From NCBI RefSeq assembly GCF_900114995.1, contig NZ_FOUX01000005.1:62001-126000 (forward strand): a stretch of DNA of 64,000 bases. The letters are read 5' to 3'. Below, one piece after another: positions 34,374 through 42,695 of this stretch. Both the position numbers and the translations under genes were made by a program. The notes below the pieces were generated by a model that was given only the letters and a program-made list of their open reading frames with translations, was not told the origin of the DNA and made no database searches. The stretch comes from Chitinophaga sp. YR627 (lineage in GTDB: Bacteria; Bacteroidota; Bacteroidia; Chitinophagales; Chitinophagaceae). Within the stretch, counting starts at the first letter, position 1, and each line of letters begins with the position of its first letter.

Positions 34374-34850
34374 TCAGGAATAACTTTTTTCTTTATTGAA
34401 AGCATCTCTCAGAAAACGTACCGGGAAAAACAACATTCCGAAACACTCTCCTTTTTCTTTACCCAGGTGTTTATGATGCATTTTATGCGCACGTCTGAGC
34501 GCGCGTAAATAAATATTATCCGAATTTCTCAGCCAGCGAAAACGCTGATGTACAAAAACATCATGTACCAGGAAATAGGTAGCGCCATATAAGGTGATGC
34601 CTGTTGCAATCGCGATCAGATAGGGCAAATGCTGCAAAGTACCTAACAGGAACAACAACATACCAGGTAACGCAAATATCACAAAGAAGAAATCATTCTT
34701 TTCAAAGAATTGTCCTTCATCCTTACGGTGATGATCTTTATGCAGGGACCACAGTACCCCATGCATGATGTATTTATGCGTGAACCATGCAACCATTTCC
34801 ATGAAAACAAATGCACCAAGTCCTGCCAGTATATAAGATAGTAATATCAT
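34374..34850 (-). CDS. crtZ: Beta-carotene hydroxylase
   Basis: 158-residue membrane di-iron hydroxylase. All histidine boxes are present: HKYIMH (residues 25-30), HKDHH (37-41), HDVFVHQR and HKMHH near the C-terminus. It adds the 3 and 3' hydroxyls to beta-carotene rings to give zeaxanthin. Third gene of the operon; 34 nt from crtB and 1 nt from the cyclase. The length fits bacterial CrtZ. Confidence 0.93.
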   Translation of the reverse strand: MILLSYILAGLGAFVFMEMVAWFTHKYIMHGVLWSLHKDHHRKDEGQFFEKNDFFFVIFALPGMLLFLLGTLQHLPYLIAIATGITLYGATYFLVHDVFVHQRFRWLRNSDNIYLRALRRAHKMHHKHLGKEKGECFGMLFFPVRFLRDAFNKEKSYS

Positions 34851-34884
34851 AATCCTGTTCTGTATCGTATGTTAATAATGATCC

Positions 34885-35712
34885 TTACCTGAGCTGCAAC
34901 AGCATTGTCTGCAACATAATACCGATCTTATGGCTGTTGGCAACACGGATCCTTTCGGTCATAATTCTCTGTGGAGGAAGGTTTCTGATCTTGTTGAATA
35001 ACACCCGGTAATATGCATATGCCAGATAGACGCCCTTCCGCGAAGACAATGGTAATGCCTTTATACCTTCCAATGCTTCATTGAAATCACGGTCAATTTC
35101 CGCTTCGATCGCAGCTTTATCCTGACAGGAAAAATTATTAAGGTTAATCTGCGGGAAGTAATGCCTGCCCAGTTCCAGACTATCTGTCCTCACATCCCGC
35201 AGAAAATTAACCTTCTGAAACGCAGCCCCCAGCTTCATAGCCGGATACTTCAGCTGTTCATACAATGCATGGTTTCCGTCTGTAAAAACCTTCAGACACA
35301 TCAAACCTACTACTTCAGCCGAGCCAAGGATATACTTTTCATAAATGCTTCTCGTGTAAAAATGCTGATGCAGATCCATCTCCATACTATCAAGAAACGT
35401 ATCTATCAGTTCCTGTTCTATATGATATTGATGAACGACATGCTGAAAACTGTTTAAAATAGGATTCAGACTGATCCCGTCTTTTATAGCCCGGTAGGTC
35501 TGTTCTCTGAAGTCGGCCAGCAACGCCGCTTTCGGATATGCATGAAAAGAATCTACGATCTCGTCAGCAAAACGGACGAAACCATAAATGCCGTATATAG
35601 GCGCATGATATTTACCTGCCAGTAATCGTATCCCAAGAGAAAAGGATGTACTGTAAGCTTTTGTCGTCAGCTTACTGCAAGCGGCACTAACCCTGTCAAA
35701 TAACGCTTTCAT
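34885..35712 (-). CDS. crtB: Phytoene synthase
   Basis: 275 residues, all-helical trans-isoprenyl synthase. Visible are the first Asp-rich motif FADEIVDSF (Asp50 and Asp54), the YSTSFSLGIRLL stretch near residue 20, EVVGLMCLKVF, and the second motif VNFLRDVRTD near residue 170. It joins two geranylgeranyl diphosphates into phytoene. Its ATG lies inside the end of crtI: the genes overlap by 17 nt, so translation is likely coupled. No GGPP synthase gene is in the window. Confidence 0.93.
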   Translation of the reverse strand: MKALFDRVSAACSKLTTKAYSTSFSLGIRLLAGKYHAPIYGIYGFVRFADEIVDSFHAYPKAALLADFREQTYRAIKDGISLNPILNSFQHVVHQYHIEQELIDTFLDSMEMDLHQHFYTRSIYEKYILGSAEVVGLMCLKVFTDGNHALYEQLKYPAMKLGAAFQKVNFLRDVRTDSLELGRHYFPQINLNNFSCQDKAAIEAEIDRDFNEALEGIKALPLSSRKGVYLAYAYYRVLFNKIRNLPPQRIMTERIRVANSHKIGIMLQTMLLQLR

Positions 35713-37189
35713 AACGAGATACTTTTTGTTTTGAGATATATTCCGCCACTACCTGTCCGGAAATGATTGCCGGTGGCACGCCTGGTCCCGGAACGGTCAG
35801 CTGACCGGTAAAAAATAAATTAGTGATAGACTTATGTCTGATTGATGGCTTTAGAAAAGCGGTCTGCCCCAATGTATTGGCAAGACCATAGGCATTGCCT
35901 TTGAATGCGCTATAGTCGGCAATAAAATCTGTACAGGCATAACTGCGGGAGTAGACGATATCATCCGCAATATTTTCTCCGCAGAAAGCTTCCGTTTTCC
36001 TGAGTACAAATTGCAGATACTGGTCTCTTATTGCCGGTGTATCCAGCAGACCAGGCGCCGTAGGAATGAGAAAAAACAGGTTCTCCATGCCTGCAGGTGC
36101 TACCGTATCATCTGTTTTTGAAGGACAGCAGAGATAGAAAAGCGGCTTTTGCGGCCATTCAGGAGTGTTATAAATAGCGGCTGCATGCTGCCGGAAATCA
36201 TCTTCAAAGAAAAGATTGTGATGTTGCAACCGGCCAATTTTTTTGCGCACCCCGATGTAGTAGATAAGACAGGACGGCGCCATGACGCGTTTCTCCCAGT
36301 ATTGCACGCTGTAATTCGATTTTCCTGATGGTAACAATTGCTGGTCTGTATGATGATAATCTGCTCCTGATACAATTACATCAGCCGTCAGTTTTCCCCT
36401 ACTGGTCCTGAGACCTGTGATACGATCCCCCGCTACATCCATCCCTTCCACGGTCGTATTCAGCATAATATTTACGCCCGATTCTCGCGCCAGTCTGGTA
36501 AAAGCACTCACCAGCATATGCATTCCTCCTTCCGGATACCAGGTGCCCAGTTTCATATCCGCATAGTTCATCATGCTGTACATGGCAGGGATCCGCTCAG
36601 GCGTCGCTCCAAGGAACAAAACAGGAAACTCGATAATTTTCAGCAACCGTTCATCTTTGAAAAACTTCCGGGCATGCCGGCTGAAAGACTGTAACATGTC
36701 CATCCGCAGAAATGAACGCATTACTTCTCCGTTACATAATTCACGCACATGCAAGCCTGGTTTTCTGACGTATGCGGACATAGCGGTCTTATACTTGTAC
36801 TCCGCTTCATCCAGAAATCTGGCAAGCTGTGCACCAGCTCCTGGTTCGATCCCTTCAAATACTCCCTGTAATGCGGCAAATGAAGACGGCAGACTTACCT
36901 GTTCCTCCTCTCCGAAAATAACCTGATAAGAAGGGTCCAGCCGCCGCAACGTCATATAATCATCAATCGAACGTCCATGCTGCCGGAAGAAATCCGCCGC
37001 CACTTCTGGCATCCAATACCAGCTGGGCCCCATATCAAATCTGAATCCCGCTGCTTCAAACACCCTTGCCCGTCCGCCCGTCTGATCATGCCGCTCTACC
37101 AGTGTCACGGCATACCCCTCCTTCGCCAGACTTATGGCTGCTGAAAGTCCCGATAAACCTCCACCTATGACAATAGCAGTACTGGGCAT
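35696..37189 (-). CDS. crtI: Phytoene desaturase
   Basis: 497 residues from ATG 37189 (a longer frame reaches 37213). FAD-binding Rossmann motif AIVIGGGLSGLSAAISLAKEG, RADMGPSWYWMPEV-like substrate entrance (here RFDMGPSWYWMP), and the C-terminal bacterial desaturase motif LFFTGQLTVPGPGVPPAIIS. It desaturates phytoene to lycopene. First gene of the crtI-crtB-crtZ-crtYcd operon; a predicted promoter and four operator boxes lie just upstream, the nearest 4 nt from the ATG. Confidence 0.93.
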   Translation of the reverse strand: MPSTAIVIGGGLSGLSAAISLAKEGYAVTLVERHDQTGGRARVFEAAGFRFDMGPSWYWMPEVAADFFRQHGRSIDDYMTLRRLDPSYQVIFGEEEQVSLPSSFAALQGVFEGIEPGAGAQLARFLDEAEYKYKTAMSAYVRKPGLHVRELCNGEVMRSFLRMDMLQSFSRHARKFFKDERLLKIIEFPVLFLGATPERIPAMYSMMNYADMKLGTWYPEGGMHMLVSAFTRLARESGVNIMLNTTVEGMDVAGDRITGLRTSRGKLTADVIVSGADYHHTDQQLLPSGKSNYSVQYWEKRVMAPSCLIYYIGVRKKIGRLQHHNLFFEDDFRQHAAAIYNTPEWPQKPLFYLCCPSKTDDTVAPAGMENLFFLIPTAPGLLDTPAIRDQYLQFVLRKTEAFCGENIADDIVYSRSYACTDFIADYSAFKGNAYGLANTLGQTAFLKPSIRHKSITNLFFTGQLTVPGPGVPPAIISGQVVAEYISKQKVSRYESVI

Positions 37190-37192
37190 ATT

Positions 37193-37261
37193 TTGTTTAA
37201 GTATTTTATACAAATCTTAAACAAATATATTGTTTAACTTTTGAAATAAAAAATTAAACAA
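37193..37261. promoter_or_regulatory. Symmetric operator array between crtI and CarH-like gene
   Basis: Four 8-nt boxes alternate in direction: TTGTTTAA (37193-37200), TTAAACAA (37217-37224), TTGTTTAA (37230-37237), TTAAACAA (37254-37261). The spacers are 16, 5 and 16 nt, so the whole is two identical units placed 37 nt apart. A fifth TTGTTTAA stands at 37414-37421, near the regulator's own start. The boxes overlap the predicted crtI promoter, as expected for a repressor site. Confidence 0.75.
37222..37229 (-). promoter_or_regulatory. crtI: Predicted -7 box of the carotenoid operon
   Basis: TATATTTG on the minus strand (37229 to 37222), full consensus, lying between and partly over the two central operator boxes. 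Leader of about 25 nt to ATG 37189. No -33 match at normal distance. Confidence 0.5.
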
Positions 37262-37468
37262 AATAGAGCGGTTAGTGTTTTCATTTGGAGGAATTGTAGA
37301 CCCCGGAAGCTGATTTACAGTACAATAGCGACGATTTTCAGATAGGAATGCCGAAAAACAGGAGGCAAAACACGGTCTATCCCTGTTGAAGCATCAGGAG
37401 AAAAGGAGACCTTTTGTTTAAGCTCACGACATATTTATGATTACATTGCGCTCAGAAATTAGGTGATT

Positions 37469-38353
37469 ATGGCAGCTGAGAACTATTCCATAAAGGATCT
37501 GGAAAAACTGTCCGGTATCAAAGCGCATACGCTGAGGATATGGGAAAAACGCTATGGTATCATTAAGCCGGGCAGAACGGATACCAATATCCGTTATTAT
37601 GGCAATGAGGAACTTAAGAAGATCCTGAATATCAGCCTGCTGAACCAGCACGGGTATAAAATATCCGCTATCAGCGAAATGAATAACGAGGAAATAGCGG
37701 AAAAAGCTGCTTCCGTCGGACTATTCAGTCAGAACGGCTCAACGGATGAGAATCTGCTACTCAGTCTCATAGACATGGATGAACAGCTGTTCAATAATAC
37801 CTTTTCCGGACTAATGATGAAAAGGGGGTTCGAAGACACCATCATTTCTGCCATTTTTCCTTTCTTCCATCGCATCGGTATTATGTGGCAGGCCGGTACG
37901 ATCAATCCTGCACAGGAGCACTTCTTCTCCAATCTTATCAGAAGTAAGATCATTATGGCCACAGAAGCGCTCAATAAACATCCTGAGACCAATGCGGATG
38001 TGGCACTGCTATTCCTCCCTGAAGGGGAATTGCATGAAATCGGATTGTTATTTTATAATTACGCATTACGTGCAAGGGGCTACCGTACCATTTATCTGGG
38101 GCAATCCGTTCCGCATGACAGCCTTTACCGCGTGATCACCATTTGTAAACCCAACCTGATCGTCACCGGCATGACCAACCCTATTAACTCCAAAGATTTC
38201 CTGACCTTCTCTCAGCAGCTTTGCGAATTTGCACCAGGACCAAATATCTACTTTACAGGACCTATTCCTGCAGGCGTCCGGGAAATACTCCCCTCAAATG
38301 CACGTACCGTAAATGACCTGCTCTCTCTGATGCACATCACACAAAAAGCCTGA
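37469..38353 (+). CDS. CarH/LitR-like MerR regulator with B12-binding domain
   Basis: 294 residues from ATG 37469 (GTG 37463 is possible). Residues 5-70: MerR DNA-binding domain (SIKDLEKLSGIKAHTLRIW). Residues about 95-170: four-helix cap with W-x9-EH (Trp140, Glu150, His151), the motif that holds adenosylcobalamin in CarH. Residues about 175-290: Rossmann B12 domain with E-x-H-x-x-G (Glu187, His189, Gly192). In Thermus CarH the residue after the Trp is the His that captures cobalt after light; here it is Gln141. It should repress the divergent carotenoid operon in the dark and release it in light. Light-sensing is inferred from family and position. Confidence 0.88.
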   Translation: MAAENYSIKDLEKLSGIKAHTLRIWEKRYGIIKPGRTDTNIRYYGNEELKKILNISLLNQHGYKISAISEMNNEEIAEKAASVGLFSQNGSTDENLLLSLIDMDEQLFNNTFSGLMMKRGFEDTIISAIFPFFHRIGIMWQAGTINPAQEHFFSNLIRSKIIMATEALNKHPETNADVALLFLPEGELHEIGLLFYNYALRARGYRTIYLGQSVPHDSLYRVITICKPNLIVTGMTNPINSKDFLTFSQQLCEFAPGPNIYFTGPIPAGVREILPSNARTVNDLLSLMHITQKA

Positions 38354-38916
38354 CGACTATTACACATTCGGGTATTCCCCGAAAAAGAATTACTATCTGC
38401 AATGATATTGCAGCAACTGACCATTTTATAAGGAAGCTCCGGTATAGATACCAGGTAGATACTCCCTATATACTCCCTGTATAGTGCGTGTTTGTTGAAT
38501 TTCTTCCACAGTCAGATAAGCGGATATATCATTTTGACCATCCTGCTAACCGGAAGCATTCATTTCTTATCACAAACGGGCTCACTGTAAAGCGTATGCT
38601 GAAACAATCATGACAATGTAAAGCGGGACCTGTATTCAATAGGCCAACTGTAAGCTTTTTTCGGGACTAAGACATGCCGTTTGCATAAATGGGATGATTC
38701 ATAGATGAGCTGTAGATAAGCCGTAGATAACCCATAGATAACCCGTATCTATAAGAATAGCTTATATACGGGTTATCTACGGCTTATCTACGAATTATCT
38801 ACTAATCATCTCCCTGATGCAGACACGACTAAACACGCCTCATGCCGACACAGTTTTACACCTGTATCAGCACCAGATACTTCGATCAGATCGTCTTGTT
38901 TAAAGTTGATGATATC
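38354..38916. other. 563-base intergenic region with nested repeats
   Basis: No gene-length frame. It holds a weak hairpin after the CarH-like gene (TTCGGG/CCCGAA, 38367-38383), two copies of ATACTCCCT in tandem near 38460-38480, and the large repeat palindrome at 38712-38802. I see no tRNA or small-RNA fold other than the palindrome. Confidence 0.6.
38712..38802. repeat. Nested palindrome of 11-nt repeats
   Basis: Three 11-nt units (GTAGATAAGCC, GTAGATAACCC, ATAGATAACCC; 38712-38744) are mirrored by three inverted units (38770-38802). The outer two on the left pair perfectly with 38770-38791, a 22-bp perfect inverted repeat; inside it GTAT/ATAC and ATAAG/CTTAT pair again. The whole can fold into one long hairpin or cruciform. 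Function unknown. Confidence 0.8.
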
Positions 38917-39888
38917 TCAGGAAGCCGTCAGAATAAGCTTTCCGATATGCTCACTGCTCTCCATCACACGATGAGCAGCAGCCGCTTCCTCAAATGGGAA
39001 AAGATTGTAAATGACCGGTTTGAATTTTCCTGCCTTCAGCAGGGGCCATACATATTGCAGGATCTCTGCTGTGAGGGCTTTTTTATAGGCATATTCCCGG
39101 CCTCTCAGGGTGCTCCCGGTGATTGTCAGGCGTTTACGCATCACAAGACCAAGGTCCAGTTCCGTACGATTCCCGCCCATCGTATTGATGTATACCAGGC
39201 GTCCCTCTTCCCGTAGTATACGGAGGTTTTTAGGCAGGTATTCTCCTCCCACCATGTCGAGTATCAGATCCACCTTTTCATTAGCTAATTCCTGCTCAAA
39301 ATCGCTGTTTTTATAGTTGATAAAACGGTCAGCTCCCAGTTCGATACAGGCAACGCCTTTCGCCTCCGATCCCACTGTCACGATCACCCTGTTTCCCAGG
39401 GCATGCGCCAGCTGAATAGCCGTAACACCAATACCGCTGGAACCGCCATGTACCAGGAAGGTCTCTCCTGTCTGCAAACGGCCTCTCTGGAACACATTCG
39501 ACCATACCGTATAAATCGCTTCCGGCAAAGCAGCTGCTTCCGCAAAACTATACCTATCCGGTATCGGCAGGCATTGTCCTTCCAGGACAGCGACCTTTTC
39601 CGCATAACCGCCACCTGCCAGCAAAGCACAAACCCTGTCGCCTTCCTTCCATTGGGTAACGCCTTCTCCGCAGCTGATAACTATACCCGCGACTTCCAGT
39701 CCGGGAATATCAACCGTCACGCCCGGTGGAGGCGGATATTTACCTTGTCGCTGTGCAACATCTGCGCGGTTAATACCGGCTGCTTTTACTTCAATCAGCA
39801 CTTCCTCTCTTCCTGGTACCGGATCGGCATATTCCTTCCATTGCAAAACTTCAGGGCCGCCGGCCTGCGTAATGACTGCTGCTTTCAT
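38917..39888 (-). CDS. NAD(P)H:quinone oxidoreductase, PIG3 type
   Basis: 323 residues, zinc-free medium-chain dehydrogenase. N-terminal MKAAVITQAGGPEVLQW and KAAGINRADVAQRQGKYPPP are typical of PIG3/TP53I3-like enzymes; the cofactor domain has FLVHGGSSGIGVTAIQLAHA and later LILDMVGGEYLPKN. No zinc-ligand cysteines. It reduces quinones with NADPH in the cytosol. The SRPBCC gene ends 36 nt after its start region on the same strand and is followed upstream by HxlR, suggesting one transcript HxlR-SRPBCC-PIG3. Confidence 0.92.
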   Translation of the reverse strand: MKAAVITQAGGPEVLQWKEYADPVPGREEVLIEVKAAGINRADVAQRQGKYPPPPGVTVDIPGLEVAGIVISCGEGVTQWKEGDRVCALLAGGGYAEKVAVLEGQCLPIPDRYSFAEAAALPEAIYTVWSNVFQRGRLQTGETFLVHGGSSGIGVTAIQLAHALGNRVIVTVGSEAKGVACIELGADRFINYKNSDFEQELANEKVDLILDMVGGEYLPKNLRILREEGRLVYINTMGGNRTELDLGLVMRKRLTITGSTLRGREYAYKKALTAEILQYVWPLLKAGKFKPVIYNLFPFEEAAAAHRVMESSEHIGKLILTAS

Positions 39889-39923
39889 ATCTGTAGTAGT
39901 GGGTTTATTTGGTGCTTAATGGG

Positions 39924-40385
39924 TTATTCAACGTATGCTGCCAGTTTCTCCAGCGAGGATGCGGTACCGGCTTCATTGTCTTCCGGGCGGATACCCGGCG
40001 GAATATCACTGAAGAAAAAACTCACCTTCGTCCCCTCTCCCAGTTCTTCCAGGGTAACATCCATGATCATCTCACCTCCAAACGCAGGGTTGTCTGTATC
40101 AAAACGAACCGCCTGTGTCACACGATACGGTGGGTCCAGCTTTACAAAACGTGCACTGAAACGGTCTTCTTTTCCTGCCGTTTTCCCCCGGGAGACTTCG
40201 TCTGTCTCCGCATAGAAAAGCGACATAGTATAACCGCCTCCTTCCCTGCCATCAAAGTCATGAACGCTGGCCGTCATATCTGCAGGCGCCTGCCAGCTGG
40301 CCAGTGCCTGTGGATCAGTCAGTGCCTGATAGATCTTTTCCGCAGATGCCCTGATAACCCTGCTGTTATAAGAAGTGTTTTTCAT
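39924..40385 (-). CDS. SRPBCC / AHSA1-like protein
   Basis: 153 residues of the START-like SRPBCC fold: SRVIRASAEKIYQALTDPQA at the N-terminus, GGYTMSLFYAE, FVKLDPPYRVTQAVRFD, GEMIMDVTLEELGEGTKVSF and a final helix SSLEKLAAYVE. The fold makes a hydrophobic pocket for small ligands; AHSA1-type members often sit beside ArsR- or HxlR-like regulators. Six nt separate it from the HxlR gene upstream, so cotranscription is likely. The ligand is unknown. Confidence 0.87.
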   Translation of the reverse strand: MKNTSYNSRVIRASAEKIYQALTDPQALASWQAPADMTASVHDFDGREGGGYTMSLFYAETDEVSRGKTAGKEDRFSARFVKLDPPYRVTQAVRFDTDNPAFGGEMIMDVTLEELGEGTKVSFFFSDIPPGIRPEDNEAGTASSLEKLAAYVE

Positions 40386-40391
40386 CGGCTA

Positions 40392-40754
40392 CTATTTAAA
40401 AGCACCTGCCTTGTCCCTAAAGGACCATTCCGCCATCGCATGGATGACTGGCAACAAGCCCTCTCCGGCCTTTGTCAGCCGATAGGTCACATAAGGCGGC
40501 ACCACCGGCTTTGATTCCCTGATCAGCAGATTGTCCCCCTCCAGTTGCTTGAGATGCTGGATCAGCATCTTTTCCGTGATCGCAGGGATCGCGCGTTTCA
40601 GTTCGCTGTACCGTTTATGACCAGTAGAAAGTTGCCAGAGAATGATCGGTTTCCAGTAACTACCGATCTTTTCCATCAGATGCGTTACCGGACATGAATC
40701 CAGCGCAAACTGTTTATTCTCCTGAATTGTAGATGATGTTTTCACTATTCCCAT
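40392..40754 (-). CDS. HxlR-family transcription regulator
   Basis: 120 residues from ATG 40754 (the frame extends to 40829, into the promoter region). HxlR winged helix: CPVTHLMEKIGSYWKPIIL with the N-terminal Cys typical of redox/electrophile-sensing members (YodB/QorR-like), HKRYSELKRAIPAITEKMLIQ (recognition helix) and YRLTKAGEGLLPVI. As a dimer it should bind the two AGTAAGTAC repeats in the shared promoter region and control the divergent NmrA reductase together with its own operon. Inducer inferred to be a quinone or aldehyde. Confidence 0.9.
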   Translation of the reverse strand: MGIVKTSSTIQENKQFALDSCPVTHLMEKIGSYWKPIILWQLSTGHKRYSELKRAIPAITEKMLIQHLKQLEGDNLLIRESKPVVPPYVTYRLTKAGEGLLPVIHAMAEWSFRDKAGAFK

Positions 40755-40768
40755 AATACATACTTTGG

Positions 40769-40795
40769 AGTAAGTACTTGTCAAAAAGTAAGTAC
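40769..40795. promoter_or_regulatory. HxlR operator candidate
   Basis: AGTAAGTAC occurs at 40769-40777 and again at 40787-40795, an 18-nt period, between the divergent HxlR and NmrA genes and over the -33 region of the NmrA promoter. Confidence 0.6.
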
Positions 40796-40808
40796 AAAAA
40801 TACCTTTG
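40778..40808 (+). promoter_or_regulatory. Predicted promoter of the NmrA reductase
   Basis: TTG (40778-40780), 20-nt spacer, TACCTTTG (40801-40808), full consensus -7; ATG 40832 lies 23 nt on. It shows that the longer frame starting at 40778 is not used. Confidence 0.6.
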
Positions 40809-40824
40809 TTTCAGCAAAAACAAA
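40795..40824 (-). promoter_or_regulatory. Predicted promoter of the HxlR operon
   Basis: On the minus strand TTTG (40824-40821), 18-nt spacer, TATTTTTG (40802-40795). It overlaps the rightward -7 box and touches the second operator repeat. Confidence 0.5.
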
Positions 40825-40831
40825 CACACAA

Positions 40832-41710
40832 ATGAAAATTACAATTTCAGGTTCCCTTGGGAATATCGGCAAATATCTGACACAAAAACTGGTCGCAGGT
40901 GGTCATGAAGTAACAGTTATCAGCAGCAGCGCAGACAGAAAAGCAGCCATCGAAGCAGTAGGCGCCAAAGCCGCTATCGGCTCCGTAAGTGACGCCGCGT
41001 TTCTTACAACCGTGCTGACAGGCGCCGATGCGCTCTTCGCAATGACGCCTCCCCAAATGGGCGGCAGCAACGTCATCCAAAATACGATAGATGCCGGTAA
41101 AGCTTTCGCCGAAGCTATCAGTGCAACACATGTGCCACGTGTTGTCATGCTCAGCAGCATCGGTGCAGATCATGCTACCGGCAATGGTCCTATCGCCAGT
41201 CTGTACCATATTGAAGAAATATACAGACAACTGGAAAATACGTCTGTTACATTCCTGCGCGCAGGTCTTTTCTATACCAACTTTTACAACGATGTACCAC
41301 TGATCAAAGGCATGGGGATCATCGGCGCGAATTATCCTGACTCCCTTGGCCTGCCTTTCGTACACCCGGCTGATATCGCCACAGTAGCAGCAGAAGAATT
41401 AGTACACACTCCTGCAGGTAAAAATGTACGTTATGTGATCAGTGATATCCGCACACCGGCTGACTTCTCCAAAGTACTCGGCGCTGCTATCGGCAAACCG
41501 GACTTACCATGGGTGGAATTCACCGACGAACAATCCCTCCAGGGTATGTTACAGGCAGGTTTACCGGAAGAAATAGCCAAGCTGTTCACAGAAATGGGCA
41601 CAGGTTTCCGTAGCGGCAAACTCTTCACAGACTACAATCAGACTGGCTCGCCGGTAACAGGCAATATCAAACTGGAAAGCTTCGCAAAAGAATTCGCAGC
41701 TAATTACTGA
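40832..41710 (+). CDS. NmrA-like NAD(P)-binding oxidoreductase, paralogue B
   Basis: 292 residues from ATG 40832, the same length as the paralogue at 31689-32567. Nucleotide loop ITISGSLGNIGKYLTQKL, VTVISSSADRKAAIEAVGA, ADALFAMTPPQMGG, VVMLSSIGADHATGNG, VHPADIATVAAEELV and KVLGAAIGKPDLPWVEF follow the NmrA/QOR2-like pattern. Likely NADPH-dependent quinone or azo reductase in the cytosol. Divergent from the HxlR regulator with overlapping promoters; the next gene is an AraC regulator in the same direction with its own -7 box. Confidence 0.9.
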   Translation: MKITISGSLGNIGKYLTQKLVAGGHEVTVISSSADRKAAIEAVGAKAAIGSVSDAAFLTTVLTGADALFAMTPPQMGGSNVIQNTIDAGKAFAEAISATHVPRVVMLSSIGADHATGNGPIASLYHIEEIYRQLENTSVTFLRAGLFYTNFYNDVPLIKGMGIIGANYPDSLGLPFVHPADIATVAAEELVHTPAGKNVRYVISDIRTPADFSKVLGAAIGKPDLPWVEFTDEQSLQGMLQAGLPEEIAKLFTEMGTGFRSGKLFTDYNQTGSPVTGNIKLESFAKEFAANY

Positions 41711-41747
41711 TAATAGCACTATAGAACAGGGAATCGCGAAAAGTGCT

Positions 41748-41755
41748 TACTTTTG
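41748..41755 (+). promoter_or_regulatory. Predicted -7 box of the AraC gene at 41789
   Basis: TACTTTTG, full consensus; the in-frame TTG at 41753 lies inside this box, so translation must begin downstream, at ATG 41789. Confidence 0.5.
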
Positions 41756-41788
41756 ACGGAAGTCATTCAGGCACTTTTCCCCTCTTCT

Positions 41789-42646
41789 ATGGACAGCATA
41801 CCTATCAGACATATCCATACTGCACAGCAGCAACAGGACAACTCCTATCGCTTCAGCATCCGGCATATACAGGACTTGCTGACCGGAAAAGGGATGCACG
41901 AGGCATTACACCGACACGACTTCTTTTATATACTTGCACTAAAAAAAGGAAGCGGGCAGCATCATATCGACTTCCAATCCTACACGGTTGAAGGACATAC
42001 GCTTTTCCTGGTACGTCCGGGACAGGTACACGAACTGACTTTACATACCGACAGCAGTGGTTACCTGATACAGTTCAGCGAAGGTTTCTATACCGCTCAC
42101 GAACAGCAGGCCAGACGCTTACTACGCAAAGCCGGCAGCATTAATCATTATCCTTTCGATGCCCGCAGATCTCAGAAAATAACTGGCATCCTGCAAGCTA
42201 TCTCTGATGAATACACGTTGCAGGAAGAACGTTACCAGGAAGCGATAAAAGCGAATCTCTCCTTCCTCTTTATCGAACTACTAAGAGATCCGCGACATAC
42301 CGTCTCCACCAGCGAACCCCGCTATTTTCAGGAGCGACTGGACACTTTCCTCGAACTGGTAGAAACACATTTCGCCGAATACAAACAGGTGTCACAATAC
42401 GCGGCCATGATGCACCTGACCACCTATCAGCTCAATGCCATCACCAAACAAACACTGGATAAAACCTGCTCGGAAGTCATCAATGATTATATAATCCTGG
42501 AAGCCAGAAGACAACTCCACGCCACTACAGAACAGATCAACAATATCGCCTTCCACCTCGGTTATGAAGACGTTTCCTATTTTATCCGCTTCTTCAAAAA
42601 ACACACCGGTTATACCCCGGATGCCTTCCGGCAGAACTGCAGATAA
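41789..42646 (+). CDS. AraC-family regulator
   Basis: 285 residues from ATG 41789. N-terminal cupin (about 25-110: ALHRHDFFYILALKKGSGQH, HTLFLVRPGQVHELTLH). C-terminal DNA-binding part: VSQYAAMMHLTTYQLNAITK and INNIAFHLGYEDVSYFIRFFKKHTGYTPDAFR, the second helix-turn-helix (quoted in part as AFHLGYEDVSYFIRFFKK). It follows the NmrA reductase but has its own promoter, and it precedes the operon of a small membrane protein, a TrxR-like flavoprotein and an SDR, which it may control. Confidence 0.9.
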   Translation: MDSIPIRHIHTAQQQQDNSYRFSIRHIQDLLTGKGMHEALHRHDFFYILALKKGSGQHHIDFQSYTVEGHTLFLVRPGQVHELTLHTDSSGYLIQFSEGFYTAHEQQARRLLRKAGSINHYPFDARRSQKITGILQAISDEYTLQEERYQEAIKANLSFLFIELLRDPRHTVSTSEPRYFQERLDTFLELVETHFAEYKQVSQYAAMMHLTTYQLNAITKQTLDKTCSEVINDYIILEARRQLHATTEQINNIAFHLGYEDVSYFIRFFKKHTGYTPDAFRQNCR

Positions 42647-42695
42647 ATCCTATTGAACTACATTTTTGTCCTACACCTGATAGCCGCTACCGGTC

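Noticed and set aside
38712..38802. CRISPR array
   Set aside because: Units are 11 nt with no unique spacers and are mirrored, not directly repeated throughout; no cas genes.
38712..38802. Replication origin with DnaA boxes
   Set aside because: The units contain TTATCTAC, which does not fit the TTATNCACA box; no dnaA, dnaN or similar gene nearby.
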